In this document: piece by piece, positions 53,854-63,262 of the stretch
How the letters are laid out: every line of letters starts with the position of its first letter
How positions within the stretch are numbered: position 1 is the stretch's first letter
Assembly: GCA_028283765.1 (NCBI GenBank)
Contig: JAPWJY010000008.1
Span: 434,001 to 498,000, forward strand
DNA length: 64,000 nt
Direction: 5' to 3'
Source: Parvibaculaceae bacterium
Lineage (GTDB): Bacteria; Pseudomonadota; Alphaproteobacteria; Parvibaculales; Parvibaculaceae
Position numbers and translations under genes: made by a program
Notes under the pieces: generated by a model
Told to the model about the DNA's origin: nothing
The model's database searches: none
What the model saw: the letters and a program-made list of their open reading frames with translations, nothing else

Positions 53854-54988
53854 GCTGCAGGGCGTAAATTTTGAGAACAAGGGAGCGGAGTTAATGCTTC
53901 GCGCCACTCAAGAGCATTTTGCTTCCGTACCGAACCTCAAACTGGCTCTTCCGTTCAGAATTGGATCTCCCGCGCAGCGCAATTCGGCCGGGCTGCTCCA
54001 CTTGCTCGCGCTTCACCGCGAACCCCCGCTCCTGAATACGGTGATCGATACCGCCTCATGGTTCGTTCCGGGGGCCATCAGGCGGCGGCTCGGCGTTTGC
54101 AGGCCCGCAGAGATGTCCGGTCTCATCGATGCTTCGGGCTTTCTTTATTCCGATCAGTGGCCGATCGGGAATCTGGAATTGCAGGCGCGGAAGGCTGCCC
54201 GTTTCAAGGCGGGTGGAAAGCCGGTCATTTATCTGCCTCAGGCTTTTGGCCCTTTCAAATCGGAAAGGGCCAGGGATTTGGTGGCTACGATCGTGCAGCA
54301 CTCGGATCTTGTTTTTGCCAGAGACAAAATTTCGTATGAGCATCTTGTGGGGGCCGCTGGCCAGCAGCCCCAAATCCGGATTGCCCCGGATTTTACGAAT
54401 CTGGTGGAAGCGCGAATCACGAAGACGATCCCGGACAATGTCGTCTTTATCGTTCCGAACGCTCGAATGATCGACAAGTCGCCTCCCGCTGTCGCGGAGC
54501 GTTACGTGTCGTGCCTGGCTCAGGTGGCTTCGTCCGCGCGAGATGCCGGCCTGGACCCGGTAATCATGATTCATGATGCCATCGGCGACAGGGCTGTCGG
54601 TGAAAGTGTTCAGAAGCTCCTGGGGCAGCCCCTTGCCGAGATGACGCATCCTGACCCTCAGGTGCTTAAGGGCTGGCTGGCTCAGGCCCGGGGGGTGGTT
54701 GGTTCACGCTTCCACGCCATTGTCAGCGCCTTGTCGAGCGGAACGCCGGCCATCGCGTTGGGATGGAGTCACAAGTACGGCGAGCTTATGGCTGACTATG
54801 GCCTCGCTCATTTGAACCTGGGTGTTCAGGATGAAGAAAAACTTCAGGCTGCCATCGCTGCCTGGGCCGATCGAGACCAGTACGAGAAGCAAAAGCAGGA
54901 TCTCAAGCTTGCGTCAAACAAGCTGAAGGCAATGACGAAAGATATGTGGAAAGCGGTGGATGATATGTTGTTCGCAACCCGGCGCTAG
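53840..54988 (+). CDS. Polysaccharide pyruvyl transferase
   Basis: Predicted to add a pyruvate ketal from phosphoenolpyruvate to a sugar of the repeat unit, which gives the polymer negative charge. The 382-residue protein has the family blocks ENKGAELMLRAT near the N-terminus (G-D/A-E substrate loop), YLPQAFGPFKSE, SDLVFARDKISYEHL, and the C-terminal GSRFHAIVSALSSGTPAIALGWSHKY. The ATG at 53840 has GGAG eight bases upstream; ATG 53834 is too close to it. It is the last gene of a two-gene operon, before a strong hairpin. Confidence 0.9.
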   Translation: MQVFELQGVNFENKGAELMLRATQEHFASVPNLKLALPFRIGSPAQRNSAGLLHLLALHREPPLLNTVIDTASWFVPGAIRRRLGVCRPAEMSGLIDASGFLYSDQWPIGNLELQARKAARFKAGGKPVIYLPQAFGPFKSERARDLVATIVQHSDLVFARDKISYEHLVGAAGQQPQIRIAPDFTNLVEARITKTIPDNVVFIVPNARMIDKSPPAVAERYVSCLAQVASSARDAGLDPVIMIHDAIGDRAVGESVQKLLGQPLAEMTHPDPQVLKGWLAQARGVVGSRFHAIVSALSSGTPAIALGWSHKYGELMADYGLAHLNLGVQDEEKLQAAIAAWADRDQYEKQKQDLKLASNKLKAMTKDMWKAVDDMLFATRR

Positions 54989-55002
54989 GACTTCTGGTTG
55001 CC

Positions 55003-55029
55003 GGCGAGGCGCTGGTCCAGCGCCTCGCC
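55003..55029. terminator. Perfect 13-bp GC-rich inverted repeat between convergent genes
   Basis: GGCGAGGCGCTGG and CCAGCGCCTCGCC are separated by a single T, giving a very stable hairpin (practical loop about 7 bases) between the stops of the pyruvyl transferase and ugd genes. There is no clear T run, but the position and stability suit a bidirectional transcription stop. Confidence 0.65.
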
Positions 55030-55038
55030 CCGTCTCTC

Positions 55039-56355
55039 TCACGGCAGAACGGGCTCTCGCCCGACTGAGTGATAGGTGAAGCCGATCTCCTCCATCTCGG
55101 CGGTCGTGTAGATATTCCGCAGATCAATGATGAGGTTTTCATTCAGCAGTGAACGGACGCGGTCGAAGTCCAGTACGCGGAATTCGTTCCACTCGGTCAG
55201 GATCACCAGTGCGGCTGCATCGTCCATCGTGCTGTAGACATCCTCGCACCACACTACATTTTCGAGATGTTTTGCGGCTTCCTTCATGCCTTCGGGATCG
55301 AACGCCTGAATGGTCGCGCCCGCATCCTGCAACAGGGGCACAATGTCCAGGCTCGGGGCGTCGCGCATGTCGTCGGTGTTGGGCTTGAAGGTCACGCCGA
55401 GCACGGCAAGCTTTTTGCCCTGCACGGAGCCGCCACAGGCAGCAATGATCTTTTCCGCCATACGGCGCTTGCGTTCGGTGTTGGCGGCAATCACCGCCTC
55501 GACGATCTGCGTCGGCTTGCCGACCTTGCGCGCGGTGGTCACCAGCGCCAGCGAATCTTTGGGAAAGCAGGAGCCGCCGAAGCCGGCCCCGGCCTGAAGG
55601 AACTTGGAGCCGATCCGCGCATCGAGCCCGATGCCGCGCGAGACGCCTTGCACATCGGCGCCGACCTGTTCGCAAATGTCGGCGATCTCGTTGATGAAGG
55701 TCACTTTTGTGGCAAGGAAGGCGTTGGCCGCATATTTGATGAGTTCCGAGGTGGCGCGGCTGAAAAAGAGCACCGGTGTTTCATTCAGAAGGAAAGGCCG
55801 GTAAACCGCCTGCATCACCGTCTTGGCCCGCTCGCCCGGCACGCCCAGCACCACGCGGTCAGGCTTCATGAAGTCTTCGATGGCGCTGCCTTCGCGCAGG
55901 AACTCGGGGTTTGAAACCACGTCGAATTCTGCTGAAGGATTGCTCTCGCGGATAATCCGTTCCACTTCGTCGCCGGTGCCGACCGGCACCGTGGATTTGT
56001 CGACCACGACCGTATAGCCCTTGATCGCGCGGCCCACTTCTTCCGCAACGGCATAGACGGCGGTGAGGTCGGCCTCGCCATCTGTCTTGCGCGTTGGCGT
56101 GCCCACGGCGATGAACACGGCTTCCGCTTCGGCCACGGCTTCCTGGGTCGATGTGGTGAAGGTGAGGCGGCCTGCCTTCTCGTTACGGTCGATGACCGTG
56201 TCGAGGCCGGGCTCATAAATAGGAATGCCGCCATTTTTGAGGAAGTCGATTTTGGCGGTGTCCCGGTCCACGCATGTCACGTGATGCCCAAGGTCCGCAA
56301 GGCAGGCCCCTGTTACAAGACCCACATAACCTGTTCCGATCATCGCGATTTTCAT
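55039..56355 (-). CDS. ugd: UDP-glucose 6-dehydrogenase
   Basis: Makes UDP-glucuronic acid from UDP-glucose with two NAD+. The 438-residue protein has the Rossmann motif GTGYVGLVTGACLA at 7-20, the family blocks NPEFLREGSAI and NAFLATKVTFINE, and the catalytic Cys near 263 in GFGGSCFPKD. The ATG at 56355 has AAGGG seven bases upstream. It supplies the donor for gumK. The upstream neighbour galU (131 bases away, same strand) makes its substrate, so the two may share a transcript. Confidence 0.96.
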   Translation of the reverse strand: MKIAMIGTGYVGLVTGACLADLGHHVTCVDRDTAKIDFLKNGGIPIYEPGLDTVIDRNEKAGRLTFTTSTQEAVAEAEAVFIAVGTPTRKTDGEADLTAVYAVAEEVGRAIKGYTVVVDKSTVPVGTGDEVERIIRESNPSAEFDVVSNPEFLREGSAIEDFMKPDRVVLGVPGERAKTVMQAVYRPFLLNETPVLFFSRATSELIKYAANAFLATKVTFINEIADICEQVGADVQGVSRGIGLDARIGSKFLQAGAGFGGSCFPKDSLALVTTARKVGKPTQIVEAVIAANTERKRRMAEKIIAACGGSVQGKKLAVLGVTFKPNTDDMRDAPSLDIVPLLQDAGATIQAFDPEGMKEAAKHLENVVWCEDVYSTMDDAAALVILTEWNEFRVLDFDRVRSLLNENLIIDLRNIYTTAEMEEIGFTYHSVGREPVLP

Positions 56356-56486
56356 ATGTAACCCTTTGTACAGCTAAGCTCGCGATACCCCCGGGGACCG
56401 AAGCAACTCATTTCAATATCAATGTCTGGCCTGTTTTCATTCCCGGCCAGAACCCCTTGCCCGGACGGGAGCCCGGTTTTCCGTGA

Positions 56487-57383
56487 TCAGAGTTTCCCGG
56501 CGAGAAAACTCTTCAGGGCAGGGCCGAATTTGGCGGCAATATCAGGCCGTGCCAGCCCATAGGCGACGTTGGCATGCAAAAAGCCGACCTTGTCGCCGCA
56601 ATCATACCGCGTGCCCTTGAAGCGAAGCCCGTGGAAAGGCTCCCCCCCGATGAGTTGAGCCATGCCATCGGTAAGCTGGATTTCGCCGCCTGCGCCGCGT
56701 TGGCCCTTTTCGAGAATGGAAAAAATCCCGGGCTGCAATATATATCGCCCGATGATTGAAAGAGTGGAGGGCGCTTCCTCCACTTTTGGCTTTTCGACGA
56801 GTCCCTTGACCTCGACAAGTGCTCCTGTTTCCACGCCGGGATTGAGCACGCCGTACCGGTAGACGTCTTCGCGGGGCACATTCTCGACGGCGACGATATT
56901 GCCGCCGACCTGCTCGTAAGCCTCGACCATCTGGGCGAGGCAGCCTTTCTCGGCATGAACCAGATCGTCCGGCAGGATCACGGCAAAGGGATTGTCGCCC
57001 ACGATATCCCGGGCGCACCAGACGGCATGGCCAAGCCCGAGGGGCTCCTGCTGGCGCACGAACGAGGATGTGCCCGGCATCAGCCGGCTTTCCTTCAGAA
57101 GTTCGATCTCGGCCAGCTTGTTGCGGGCCTGAAGCGTTGCGTCGAGTTCAAAGGCCAGATCGAAATGATCTTCCATGGCCCCCTTGCCGCGCCCCGTTAT
57201 AAAAACGAAATGCTCGATTCCGGCTTCTCGGGCTTCCTCTACCGCATACTGGATGAGCGGTTTATCAACCACCGTCAGCATTTCCTTCGGGACGACCTTG
57301 GTGGCGGGAAGAAATCGGGTACCAAGTCCAGCAACCGGAAAAACCACCGTTCTCACTTTTTTGCGCGTCGTCGCAGTACTCAT
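56487..57383 (-). CDS. galU: UTP-glucose-1-phosphate uridylyltransferase
   Basis: Makes UDP-glucose from UTP and glucose-1-phosphate. The 298-residue protein has the signature VFPVAGLGTRFLPATKVVPKEML near 15-37, then DKPLIQYAVEEA, FITGRGKGAMEDHFD, and VILPDDL with the metal-binding Asp. Product use here is threefold: priming by the GumD-like enzyme, UDP-GlcA by ugd, and UDP-Gal by galE. Confidence 0.96.
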   Translation of the reverse strand: MSTATTRKKVRTVVFPVAGLGTRFLPATKVVPKEMLTVVDKPLIQYAVEEAREAGIEHFVFITGRGKGAMEDHFDLAFELDATLQARNKLAEIELLKESRLMPGTSSFVRQQEPLGLGHAVWCARDIVGDNPFAVILPDDLVHAEKGCLAQMVEAYEQVGGNIVAVENVPREDVYRYGVLNPGVETGALVEVKGLVEKPKVEEAPSTLSIIGRYILQPGIFSILEKGQRGAGGEIQLTDGMAQLIGGEPFHGLRFKGTRYDCGDKVGFLHANVAYGLARPDIAAKFGPALKSFLAGKL

Positions 57384-57699
57384 AGGGATTACGCATCCTC
57401 GTCTGATTTATGATCGGTCTTGCTCGCGGGCATCGAAGATTGTCGGAAATGTTAACCGTGTCGCACGAAACCTTTATTACCTTCAAGCCGGGGCTGACGA
57501 ATCCAGGCTGCTGGCGGCGAAGGAACAGTTGAAAGCTTACCTTTATTGATGACGGAATGCTGGATACTTTCCAAGTAAAGCTTATCTCACATTTGTTGGC
57601 TTGCGCGATTCAAGATGAAAGACCTTGGCATTCAATGTAAAGTTATAAAAGAATGGATTCTTATCGTTTAAATGTTGTGACACCACCCAGAGGACGGCC
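57384..57699. other. 316-bp divergent intergenic region between galU and manC
   Basis: No gene supported. AT content rises towards manC. The sequence AAAGCTTA occurs twice (within AAAGCTTACC and AAAGCTTATC, about 50 bases apart), which could be a regulator site. Promoters for galU and manC should lie here; no convincing -35/-10 pair was identified. GAGGA lies six bases before the manC ATG. Confidence 0.5.
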
Positions 57700-59130
57700 A
57701 TGATCTATCCAGTCATTCTTTCAGGTGGCGTCGGTTCGCGCCTCTGGCCTACTTCACGGTCCCTGTTTCCCAAGCAATTGCTGCCGCTTCTGACCGAGCG
57801 GTCAATGCTTCAGGAGACGGTTGCCCGGGTGACGGGCGAATCTGAATATGCGCCGCCCCTCATCGTGTCGAACAATGAACACCGGTTCATCATTGCCCAG
57901 CAGCTTCAGGACATGGGCATCGACGCCGCCGCCCACCTGCTGGAGCCGGTTGGAAAAAACACTGCGCCGGCGATTGCGGCGGCCGCTACTTTTATTCTGG
58001 CAAAGGATCCCAGGGGTGTTTTGCTGGTTCTTCCTGCCGATCATCATATCGAGAATCTGTCCGCCTTTCATGCTGTCGTCGCCAAGGGCGAGGCGCTCGC
58101 GCGGGCTGGCAAGCTGGTCGCCTTCGGCATCGTGCCGACGCAGCCGGAAACCGGCTATGGCTATATCCGCCGGGGAGATGTGACGGGTGAGGGCTTCGCC
58201 GTTGCCGAGTTCGTCGAGAAGCCGGATCAGGAGACGGCCCGGTCCTATCTGGCGGACGGGGGCTATAGCTGGAATTCCGGCATGTTCATGTTCCGGGCCG
58301 ATCGCATCCTTGAGGAAATGAAGCTCTATTGCCCGCAGATCGTGGCGGGCGCCGCCGAAGCCACGCTCAAGGGCACGCGCGACCTCGATTTCCTGCGCCT
58401 TCAGCCTGAAGCTTTTGAAAGCTGCCCGGCCGACTCCATCGACTATGCGGTGATGGAGCACACGAAGGACGCCGCCGTGGTTCTGGCCGACATCGGCTGG
58501 AGTGACGTTGGCAGCTGGTCCGCGCTGTGGGACATCGGCGAGAAGGACAAGGACGGAAACGTCGTCAGCGGCGACGTCCTCACGCAGAATGCCAGCAATA
58601 ATTATGTCCGGGCGGAGTCGGGCCTTGTCGCTCTGGTGGGCATCGACGACGTCGTCGTCATCGCCACCGATGATGCGGTGCTCGTTGCGCACCGCGACCG
58701 GGTGCAGGACGTGAAGAAGATCGTTGAGCAATTGCGGGGCGCAAGCCGTGGCGAGGCGGATCTGCACCGGCGGGTCTATCGGCCATGGGGCTATTTTGAG
58801 GGGGTCACCTCCGGGGAGCGCCATCAGGTCAAGCATCTGATGGTCTATCCCGGCGCCTCGCTGTCGCTCCAGATGCATTACAAGCGGGCGGAGCACTGGG
58901 TGGTGGTCCGCGGCCAGGCGAGGGTTACGGTCGGCGACGAGGTCATGATTCTCAACGAAAATGAATCGACCTATATCCCCGTTGAAACCCGGCACCGGCT
59001 TGAAAACCCCGGCCCGGACCCTCTGAGCATCATCGAGGTGCAGTCCGGTATTTATCTCGGTGAGGACGACATCGTGCGTTTCGACGATGTTTATGGCCGT
59101 GCCGGGAACAAGGCCAGCGCGGCGGAGTAA
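57700..59130 (+). CDS. manC: Mannose-1-phosphate guanylyltransferase / mannose-6-phosphate isomerase
   Basis: Makes GDP-mannose from GTP and mannose-1-phosphate; the type-II isomerase part makes mannose-6-phosphate. The 476-residue protein has the N-terminal GGVGSRLWPTSRSLFPKQ near 9-26, VLPADHHI near 112, EKPDQETARSYL and a C-terminal cupin domain (PWGYFEGVTSGERHQVKHL, PGASLSLQMHYKRAEHWVVV, ENESTYIPVETRHRLENPG). GDP-Man would feed a mannosyltransferase of the EPS repeat. No phosphomannomutase gene lies in the window. Confidence 0.95.
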   Translation: MIYPVILSGGVGSRLWPTSRSLFPKQLLPLLTERSMLQETVARVTGESEYAPPLIVSNNEHRFIIAQQLQDMGIDAAAHLLEPVGKNTAPAIAAAATFILAKDPRGVLLVLPADHHIENLSAFHAVVAKGEALARAGKLVAFGIVPTQPETGYGYIRRGDVTGEGFAVAEFVEKPDQETARSYLADGGYSWNSGMFMFRADRILEEMKLYCPQIVAGAAEATLKGTRDLDFLRLQPEAFESCPADSIDYAVMEHTKDAAVVLADIGWSDVGSWSALWDIGEKDKDGNVVSGDVLTQNASNNYVRAESGLVALVGIDDVVVIATDDAVLVAHRDRVQDVKKIVEQLRGASRGEADLHRRVYRPWGYFEGVTSGERHQVKHLMVYPGASLSLQMHYKRAEHWVVVRGQARVTVGDEVMILNENESTYIPVETRHRLENPGPDPLSIIEVQSGIYLGEDDIVRFDDVYGRAGNKASAAE

Positions 59131-59223
59131 AACCGGGTGATCGGGAGGCCGCTTGATGGTTGACGTTATCGCCCGGCAGTCATGTTCGTAGCTTTGTAGT
59201 CCAGCCCTTTGAAAGCTCATTAG

Positions 59224-60255
59224 ATGAAGTTGAATTCAGTCCAGTATTTGAGGGCCCTTGCTGCAATTGCCGTTGTGGCTTATCACTGCATCACGATCAT
59301 GAATACGGAATCGTCCTACGGGGTGTTTTCTCTGGGGACGTACGGAGTTGATCTTTTCTTTGTGATCAGCGGTTTTATCATGCTGGTCACCACACAGAAG
59401 CCTATTACGCCTCTCATATTCCTCGGCAAGCGTATCCGGCGCATTGTGCCGCTTTACTGGATCGTCACGGCCGTGACGGTTGTGGCGGCCATCATCCTGC
59501 CTTCGGCGTTCCGCTCCACGGTCCCGGATGTTTCCAGGGTAGTGCAGTCGCTTTTCTTTATTCCTCATTATCATGCGGTGAAGACGACCCAGATCTGGCC
59601 CATCGTGATTCAGGGCTGGACGCTCAATTATGAGATGTTCTTCTATCTGGTTTTTGCCGCCGCTCTTGGCCTGAGCCTCAAAAACCGGGGTGTCATCGTC
59701 ATTGTGGCTATGCTGGCGCTTGTCGCCATGGGACGGATCTGGCCGTCGGGCAATGCCATCTGGAGCTGCTATACAAGCCCTCTCATGATCGAATTCTGCC
59801 TTGGCGTTGTCATCGGCCATGCGTATCTGTCGAAATCGGCGATCCTGCTCCCTCTCGTCACCGGCATCTTTGCGGTTGCCGGTGTATTCTTTCTTGCCGC
59901 GGTGTCATTGGGACGTGGGGTGGACGTCGGCTCGGTGGGCGCGGCGATCCTTGGCGGGGCCATCCTGATCGAGAAAAGGCGGGGCGGTTTTCATAACCGG
60001 ACCATATTGCTGCTGGGCGATGCGTCCTATGCGATTTACCTGTTCCATCTGTTCGGGCTGGGGATGGTCAGGTTTGTCGGCGGCAAGCTTCACCTTGACT
60101 GGCGGGCGCCCGCTATCGATCTGGGTACGCTCGTCATCGGCGCCTGCGCGGGTACGCTGGTTGGCGTGCTGGTTTATCTCTGGGTGGAAAAACCGCTCCA
60201 GGCATGGATTTCGTCGCGGGGACAGCCGGCCGAAAAACAGCCTGCCGGGGCCTGA
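59224..60255 (+). CDS. Acyltransferase family 3 membrane protein (second)
   Basis: The 343-residue integral membrane O-acyltransferase has about 10 helices. It begins MKLNSVQYLRALAAIAVVAYH, the standard acyltransferase-3 start with an active-site His, then VDLFFVISGFIMLVTT and RRIVPLYWIVT, and WTLNYEMFFYLVFA near 140. It lies 93 bases after manC in the same direction and converges on galE. It may put a second acetyl group on the EPS or modify another surface glycan. Confidence 0.9.
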   Translation: MKLNSVQYLRALAAIAVVAYHCITIMNTESSYGVFSLGTYGVDLFFVISGFIMLVTTQKPITPLIFLGKRIRRIVPLYWIVTAVTVVAAIILPSAFRSTVPDVSRVVQSLFFIPHYHAVKTTQIWPIVIQGWTLNYEMFFYLVFAAALGLSLKNRGVIVIVAMLALVAMGRIWPSGNAIWSCYTSPLMIEFCLGVVIGHAYLSKSAILLPLVTGIFAVAGVFFLAAVSLGRGVDVGSVGAAILGGAILIEKRRGGFHNRTILLLGDASYAIYLFHLFGLGMVRFVGGKLHLDWRAPAIDLGTLVIGACAGTLVGVLVYLWVEKPLQAWISSRGQPAEKQPAGA

Positions 60256-60279
60256 GGGAGCCGGATCCCGGACAGAAAC

Positions 60280-61278
60280 CTATTCCGCGTCGTTACGGTG
60301 GGTCCGGGTCAGCCGGTCTTCCCAGGCAAGGGCGTGGGCGACGATGGTGTCGAGATCTTCATAGGCGGGTTTCCAGTCCACCAGCGACTTGAGACGGGCC
60401 GGGTTGGAAACAAGCCGGGCCGGATCGCCGGGGCGGCGGGAACCATGGCGGATGTCGAAGCTCTTGCCCGAAACCCGCTCGACGGAGGCCAGCACCTCGT
60501 TCACCGAAAAGCCTTTGCCGTAGCCGCAGTTGGCGACGAAGCTTTCTCCGCCCGTCCGCAGATGGGCGAGGGCGGCGGAGTGGGCGTTGGCGAGGTCGGC
60601 GACGTGGATATAGTCGCGAATGCAGGTGCCGTCGCGGGTCGGATAGTCCTGGCCATAGACCTCGATATGGCTGCGCAGGCCCAGCGCCGCCTGCGAGGCG
60701 ACCTTGATCAGGTGGGTGGCGCTGGCGGTGGACTGGCCGGTCCGGCCCCGGGCGTCGGCCCCCGCCACGTTGAAATAGCGCAAGGCGGCATATTTGAGGC
60801 CGTGGGCATGGGCGGTGTCGCGCAGCATCCATTCGGTCATCAGCTTCGAGGTGCCATAGGGCGAGATCGGTTTCAGCACCGCGTCCTCGTCCACCATGTC
60901 CGCGTCCGGCATGCCATAGACGGCCGCCGTGGATGAAAAGATGAAATTCTCGACGCCGCCCTTCACGGCCCGTTCGATCAGCGTGCGGGAGTTCGCCGTA
61001 TTGTTGAAATAATATTTCAGCGGATCGGCCAGCGATTCCGGGACCACGATCGAGCCCGCGAAATGGATGATGGAGGTGACCCGGTGATCCCGGATCACCT
61101 TGTCGAGCAGGGCTTCATCGGCGATGTCGCCCTGATAGAGATGGGCGGAGGGGTGAACGGCCCACTGAAAACCCGTGCTGAGGTTGTCGATGACGGCCAC
61201 TTCCTCCCCGGCGTCGGCCAGATTCAGAACCATATGGCTGCCGATATAGCCCGCCCCGCCGGTCACCAGTGTACTCAC
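60280..61278 (-). CDS. galE: UDP-glucose 4-epimerase
   Basis: Interconverts UDP-glucose and UDP-galactose with bound NAD. The 332-residue protein has TGGAGYIGSHM at 5-15, SSTAAVYG near 120 (catalytic Ser/Thr region), YGTSK near 145 (YxxxK), then LRYFNVAGAD and RDYIHVADLA. The start is the GTG at 61278 with GGGGA seven bases upstream, because the conserved MSTLVTGG terminus begins there; the frame extends 24 codons further without homology. It supplies UDP-Gal if the polymer or lipopolysaccharide contains galactose. Confidence 0.94.
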   Translation of the reverse strand: MSTLVTGGAGYIGSHMVLNLADAGEEVAVIDNLSTGFQWAVHPSAHLYQGDIADEALLDKVIRDHRVTSIIHFAGSIVVPESLADPLKYYFNNTANSRTLIERAVKGGVENFIFSSTAAVYGMPDADMVDEDAVLKPISPYGTSKLMTEWMLRDTAHAHGLKYAALRYFNVAGADARGRTGQSTASATHLIKVASQAALGLRSHIEVYGQDYPTRDGTCIRDYIHVADLANAHSAALAHLRTGGESFVANCGYGKGFSVNEVLASVERVSGKSFDIRHGSRRPGDPARLVSNPARLKSLVDWKPAYEDLDTIVAHALAWEDRLTRTHRNDAE

Positions 61279-61527
61279 GCCTGTTCCCCCAAGCTCCGCG
61301 CCTTGTCCGGCGCATTTGAACGGGTGGACCTTAAGATGACTGAGGCCCATACGAAAATGATTTCATTATCGATTGCGTAGATAAACGACGTATTGCTGAC
61401 ATGGAACTTGCCGGAGCGGGCGTGTTGCAAAAAAGGATGCCACCGTTCTGCCGCATTTTCCCCTTGCGGGCGGGATAGCAAGAGGCCTTATCAGGGAGTC
61501 GGCGTGAAAAGCAAACGGGGAGCGGGA

Positions 61528-62829
61528 ATGCGGGTATCGGGCAAATTCGGGACAGTGGCGGCAACGAGGATGGCAACGGGTTTGCTGGCGTTGTCGCTGG
61601 CGGGTTGCGCGGGCACGACCCCGCCGGTGAGTGCTTCCCGGACCGCGCCGTCGGCTGCCCCGGCCGGTCAGGCGGCCCCCGCTGCCGCACCCGTCATCAA
61701 CGAGGCGGATTACCAGAGCTGGAAGACAAAGTTCCGCGATGTGGCGATCTCCCAGGGCATCCGGCCGGAGGTCTATGACGCCGCGCTGGCGGGCATCGAG
61801 CCTGATCCCTCGATTCTCGCAGCCGATTCGGCCCAGCCCGAATTTACCCGCCCGATCTGGGATTATCTCGATCGCACCGTCTCCCCGGACCGGATCGCGA
61901 CGGGACGCCAGTTGATCGAGGCCAACAAGGCGCTGCTGGACAGGATCGGGCAACGCTACGGGGTGGATCGCTACACGCTGGCCGCGATCTGGGGCATCGA
62001 GTCCGGCTTCGGGCGCGTCATGGGCAGCAAGAGCGTGGTCCGCTCGCTTGCCAGCCTGTCCTATCAGGGCCGGCGGATGGCCTATGGCCAGAGCCAGCTC
62101 ATCGCGGCGCTCGAAATTCTCCAGCATGGCGATGTGACGCGCGACGGGCTGGTCGGTTCATGGGCGGGGGCCATGGGCCAGACCCAGTTCATCCCCGTCA
62201 CCTATAACCGTTACGCCGTCGATTTCGATGGCGACGGCCGCCGGGACGTCTGGCAGAGCACCGCCGACGCGCTGGCCTCGACCGCCAACTATCTCAAGAT
62301 GTCGGGATGGGAAGCGGGCGCGCGCTGGGGCTATGAGGTCAGCCTGCCCAAGGGCTTCGATTATGCGCAGGCGGATCCTGCGTCGCGCCGGAGCGTGCGG
62401 GAATGGGCGGCCATGGGTGTCCGCCGGGTCAATGGCGACGGCTTCGGCCCGGCGGAGCAGGATGCCCCCGCCGCGATCCTGCTCCCGGCGGGCTATCGGG
62501 GGCCCGCCTTCATGGTCATGAACAATTACCGCATGATCCTCACCTACAACAATTCGACATCCTACGGTCTGGCGGTCTCCCTGCTCGCGGATGCGATGAG
62601 GGGGCGGCCGGGCGTCATGGCGTCATGGCCCCGGGACGACCGGCCCCTGTCGCTGTCCGAGCGCATAAGCCTCCAGACCCTGCTGGCCTCGAAGGGATAC
62701 AACCCCGGGCAGCCGGATGGCATCCTCGGGGCGAACACGCGCAAGGCCGTGCGCGCCTACCAGCAGTCCATCGGATTGCCCGCCGACGGTTATGCCGACA
62801 GCGACCTGCTGACCCGTATCCGGCAATAG
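61528..62829 (+). CDS. Lytic murein transglycosylase, MltB family, with peptidoglycan-binding domain
   Basis: Outer-membrane lipoprotein that cleaves peptidoglycan between MurNAc and GlcNAc to form 1,6-anhydro ends. The 433-residue protein has a signal peptide and lipobox LAGC (Cys27), an Ala/Pro-rich linker, and the MltB/SLT_2 domain (WKTKFRDVAISQGI, then catalytic Glu158 in IWGIESGFGRVMG, then GSWAGAMGQTQFIPVTY). A C-terminal PG_binding_1 domain follows from ~375 (LQTLLASKGYNPGQPDGILG). The ATG at 61528 has GGGAGCGGGA upstream; a GTG at 61504 is also possible. Confidence 0.92.
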   Translation: MRVSGKFGTVAATRMATGLLALSLAGCAGTTPPVSASRTAPSAAPAGQAAPAAAPVINEADYQSWKTKFRDVAISQGIRPEVYDAALAGIEPDPSILAADSAQPEFTRPIWDYLDRTVSPDRIATGRQLIEANKALLDRIGQRYGVDRYTLAAIWGIESGFGRVMGSKSVVRSLASLSYQGRRMAYGQSQLIAALEILQHGDVTRDGLVGSWAGAMGQTQFIPVTYNRYAVDFDGDGRRDVWQSTADALASTANYLKMSGWEAGARWGYEVSLPKGFDYAQADPASRRSVREWAAMGVRRVNGDGFGPAEQDAPAAILLPAGYRGPAFMVMNNYRMILTYNNSTSYGLAVSLLADAMRGRPGVMASWPRDDRPLSLSERISLQTLLASKGYNPGQPDGILGANTRKAVRAYQQSIGLPADGYADSDLLTRIRQ

Positions 62830-63262
62830 GAACCGGAGGGCCCGATGGGGGTCTGAAAGGAGGGTGCCAATAAACTGGGCACTGTCTGTTGGGGGAACCG
62901 GGAGAGCCTGATTAAAAAATGGGCGTTTGAACGGCCATTGAACAGATGGAGCGAGCCGGGACCGCCGGGCGCGGCAATCCTCTCCCGGCAGACAATCCCC
63001 CTTCGGCCCCGTTCTCTGGCGGCCTCTGGCGGCGCGCTTCCGGGCTCCACCCATCCGGCGAGTGCCGGGGCAGGGGCTGGTTTTGATTTCGCCGGGCTGG
63101 ATCGCGTGATTGATATTCCCTCCCGCAATTAAACTCCTATGCTAGCAAGGCGTTGCTAAAGTTCGATTCAATGTTGGCGGGTCCCCTTGTCCGGATGGCA
63201 CCGGATTTGCTCTGGAGGGGAACGAGATTAGAAGCGCCTTGTGCGCCGCAATGGGAGTAGCG
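62830..63262 (+). other. 433-bp intergenic region before the ATP-grasp gene
   Basis: No gene supported. A 64-codon GTG frame (62938-63132) has a high-GC composition but no ribosome-binding site or homology and is not annotated. The stretch becomes AT-richer near 63125-63165 (CAATTAAACTCCTATGCTAG), where the promoter of the next gene may lie. Confidence 0.45.

Noticed and set aside
57802-59220. 472-codon minus-strand ORF opposite manC
   Set aside because: manC is complete with its two domains; the antisense frame has no motif and no start signal.
62938-63132. 64-codon plus-strand ORF before the ATP-grasp gene
   Set aside because: Pro/Ala/Gly-rich composition follows local GC; no start signal and no recognisable feature.
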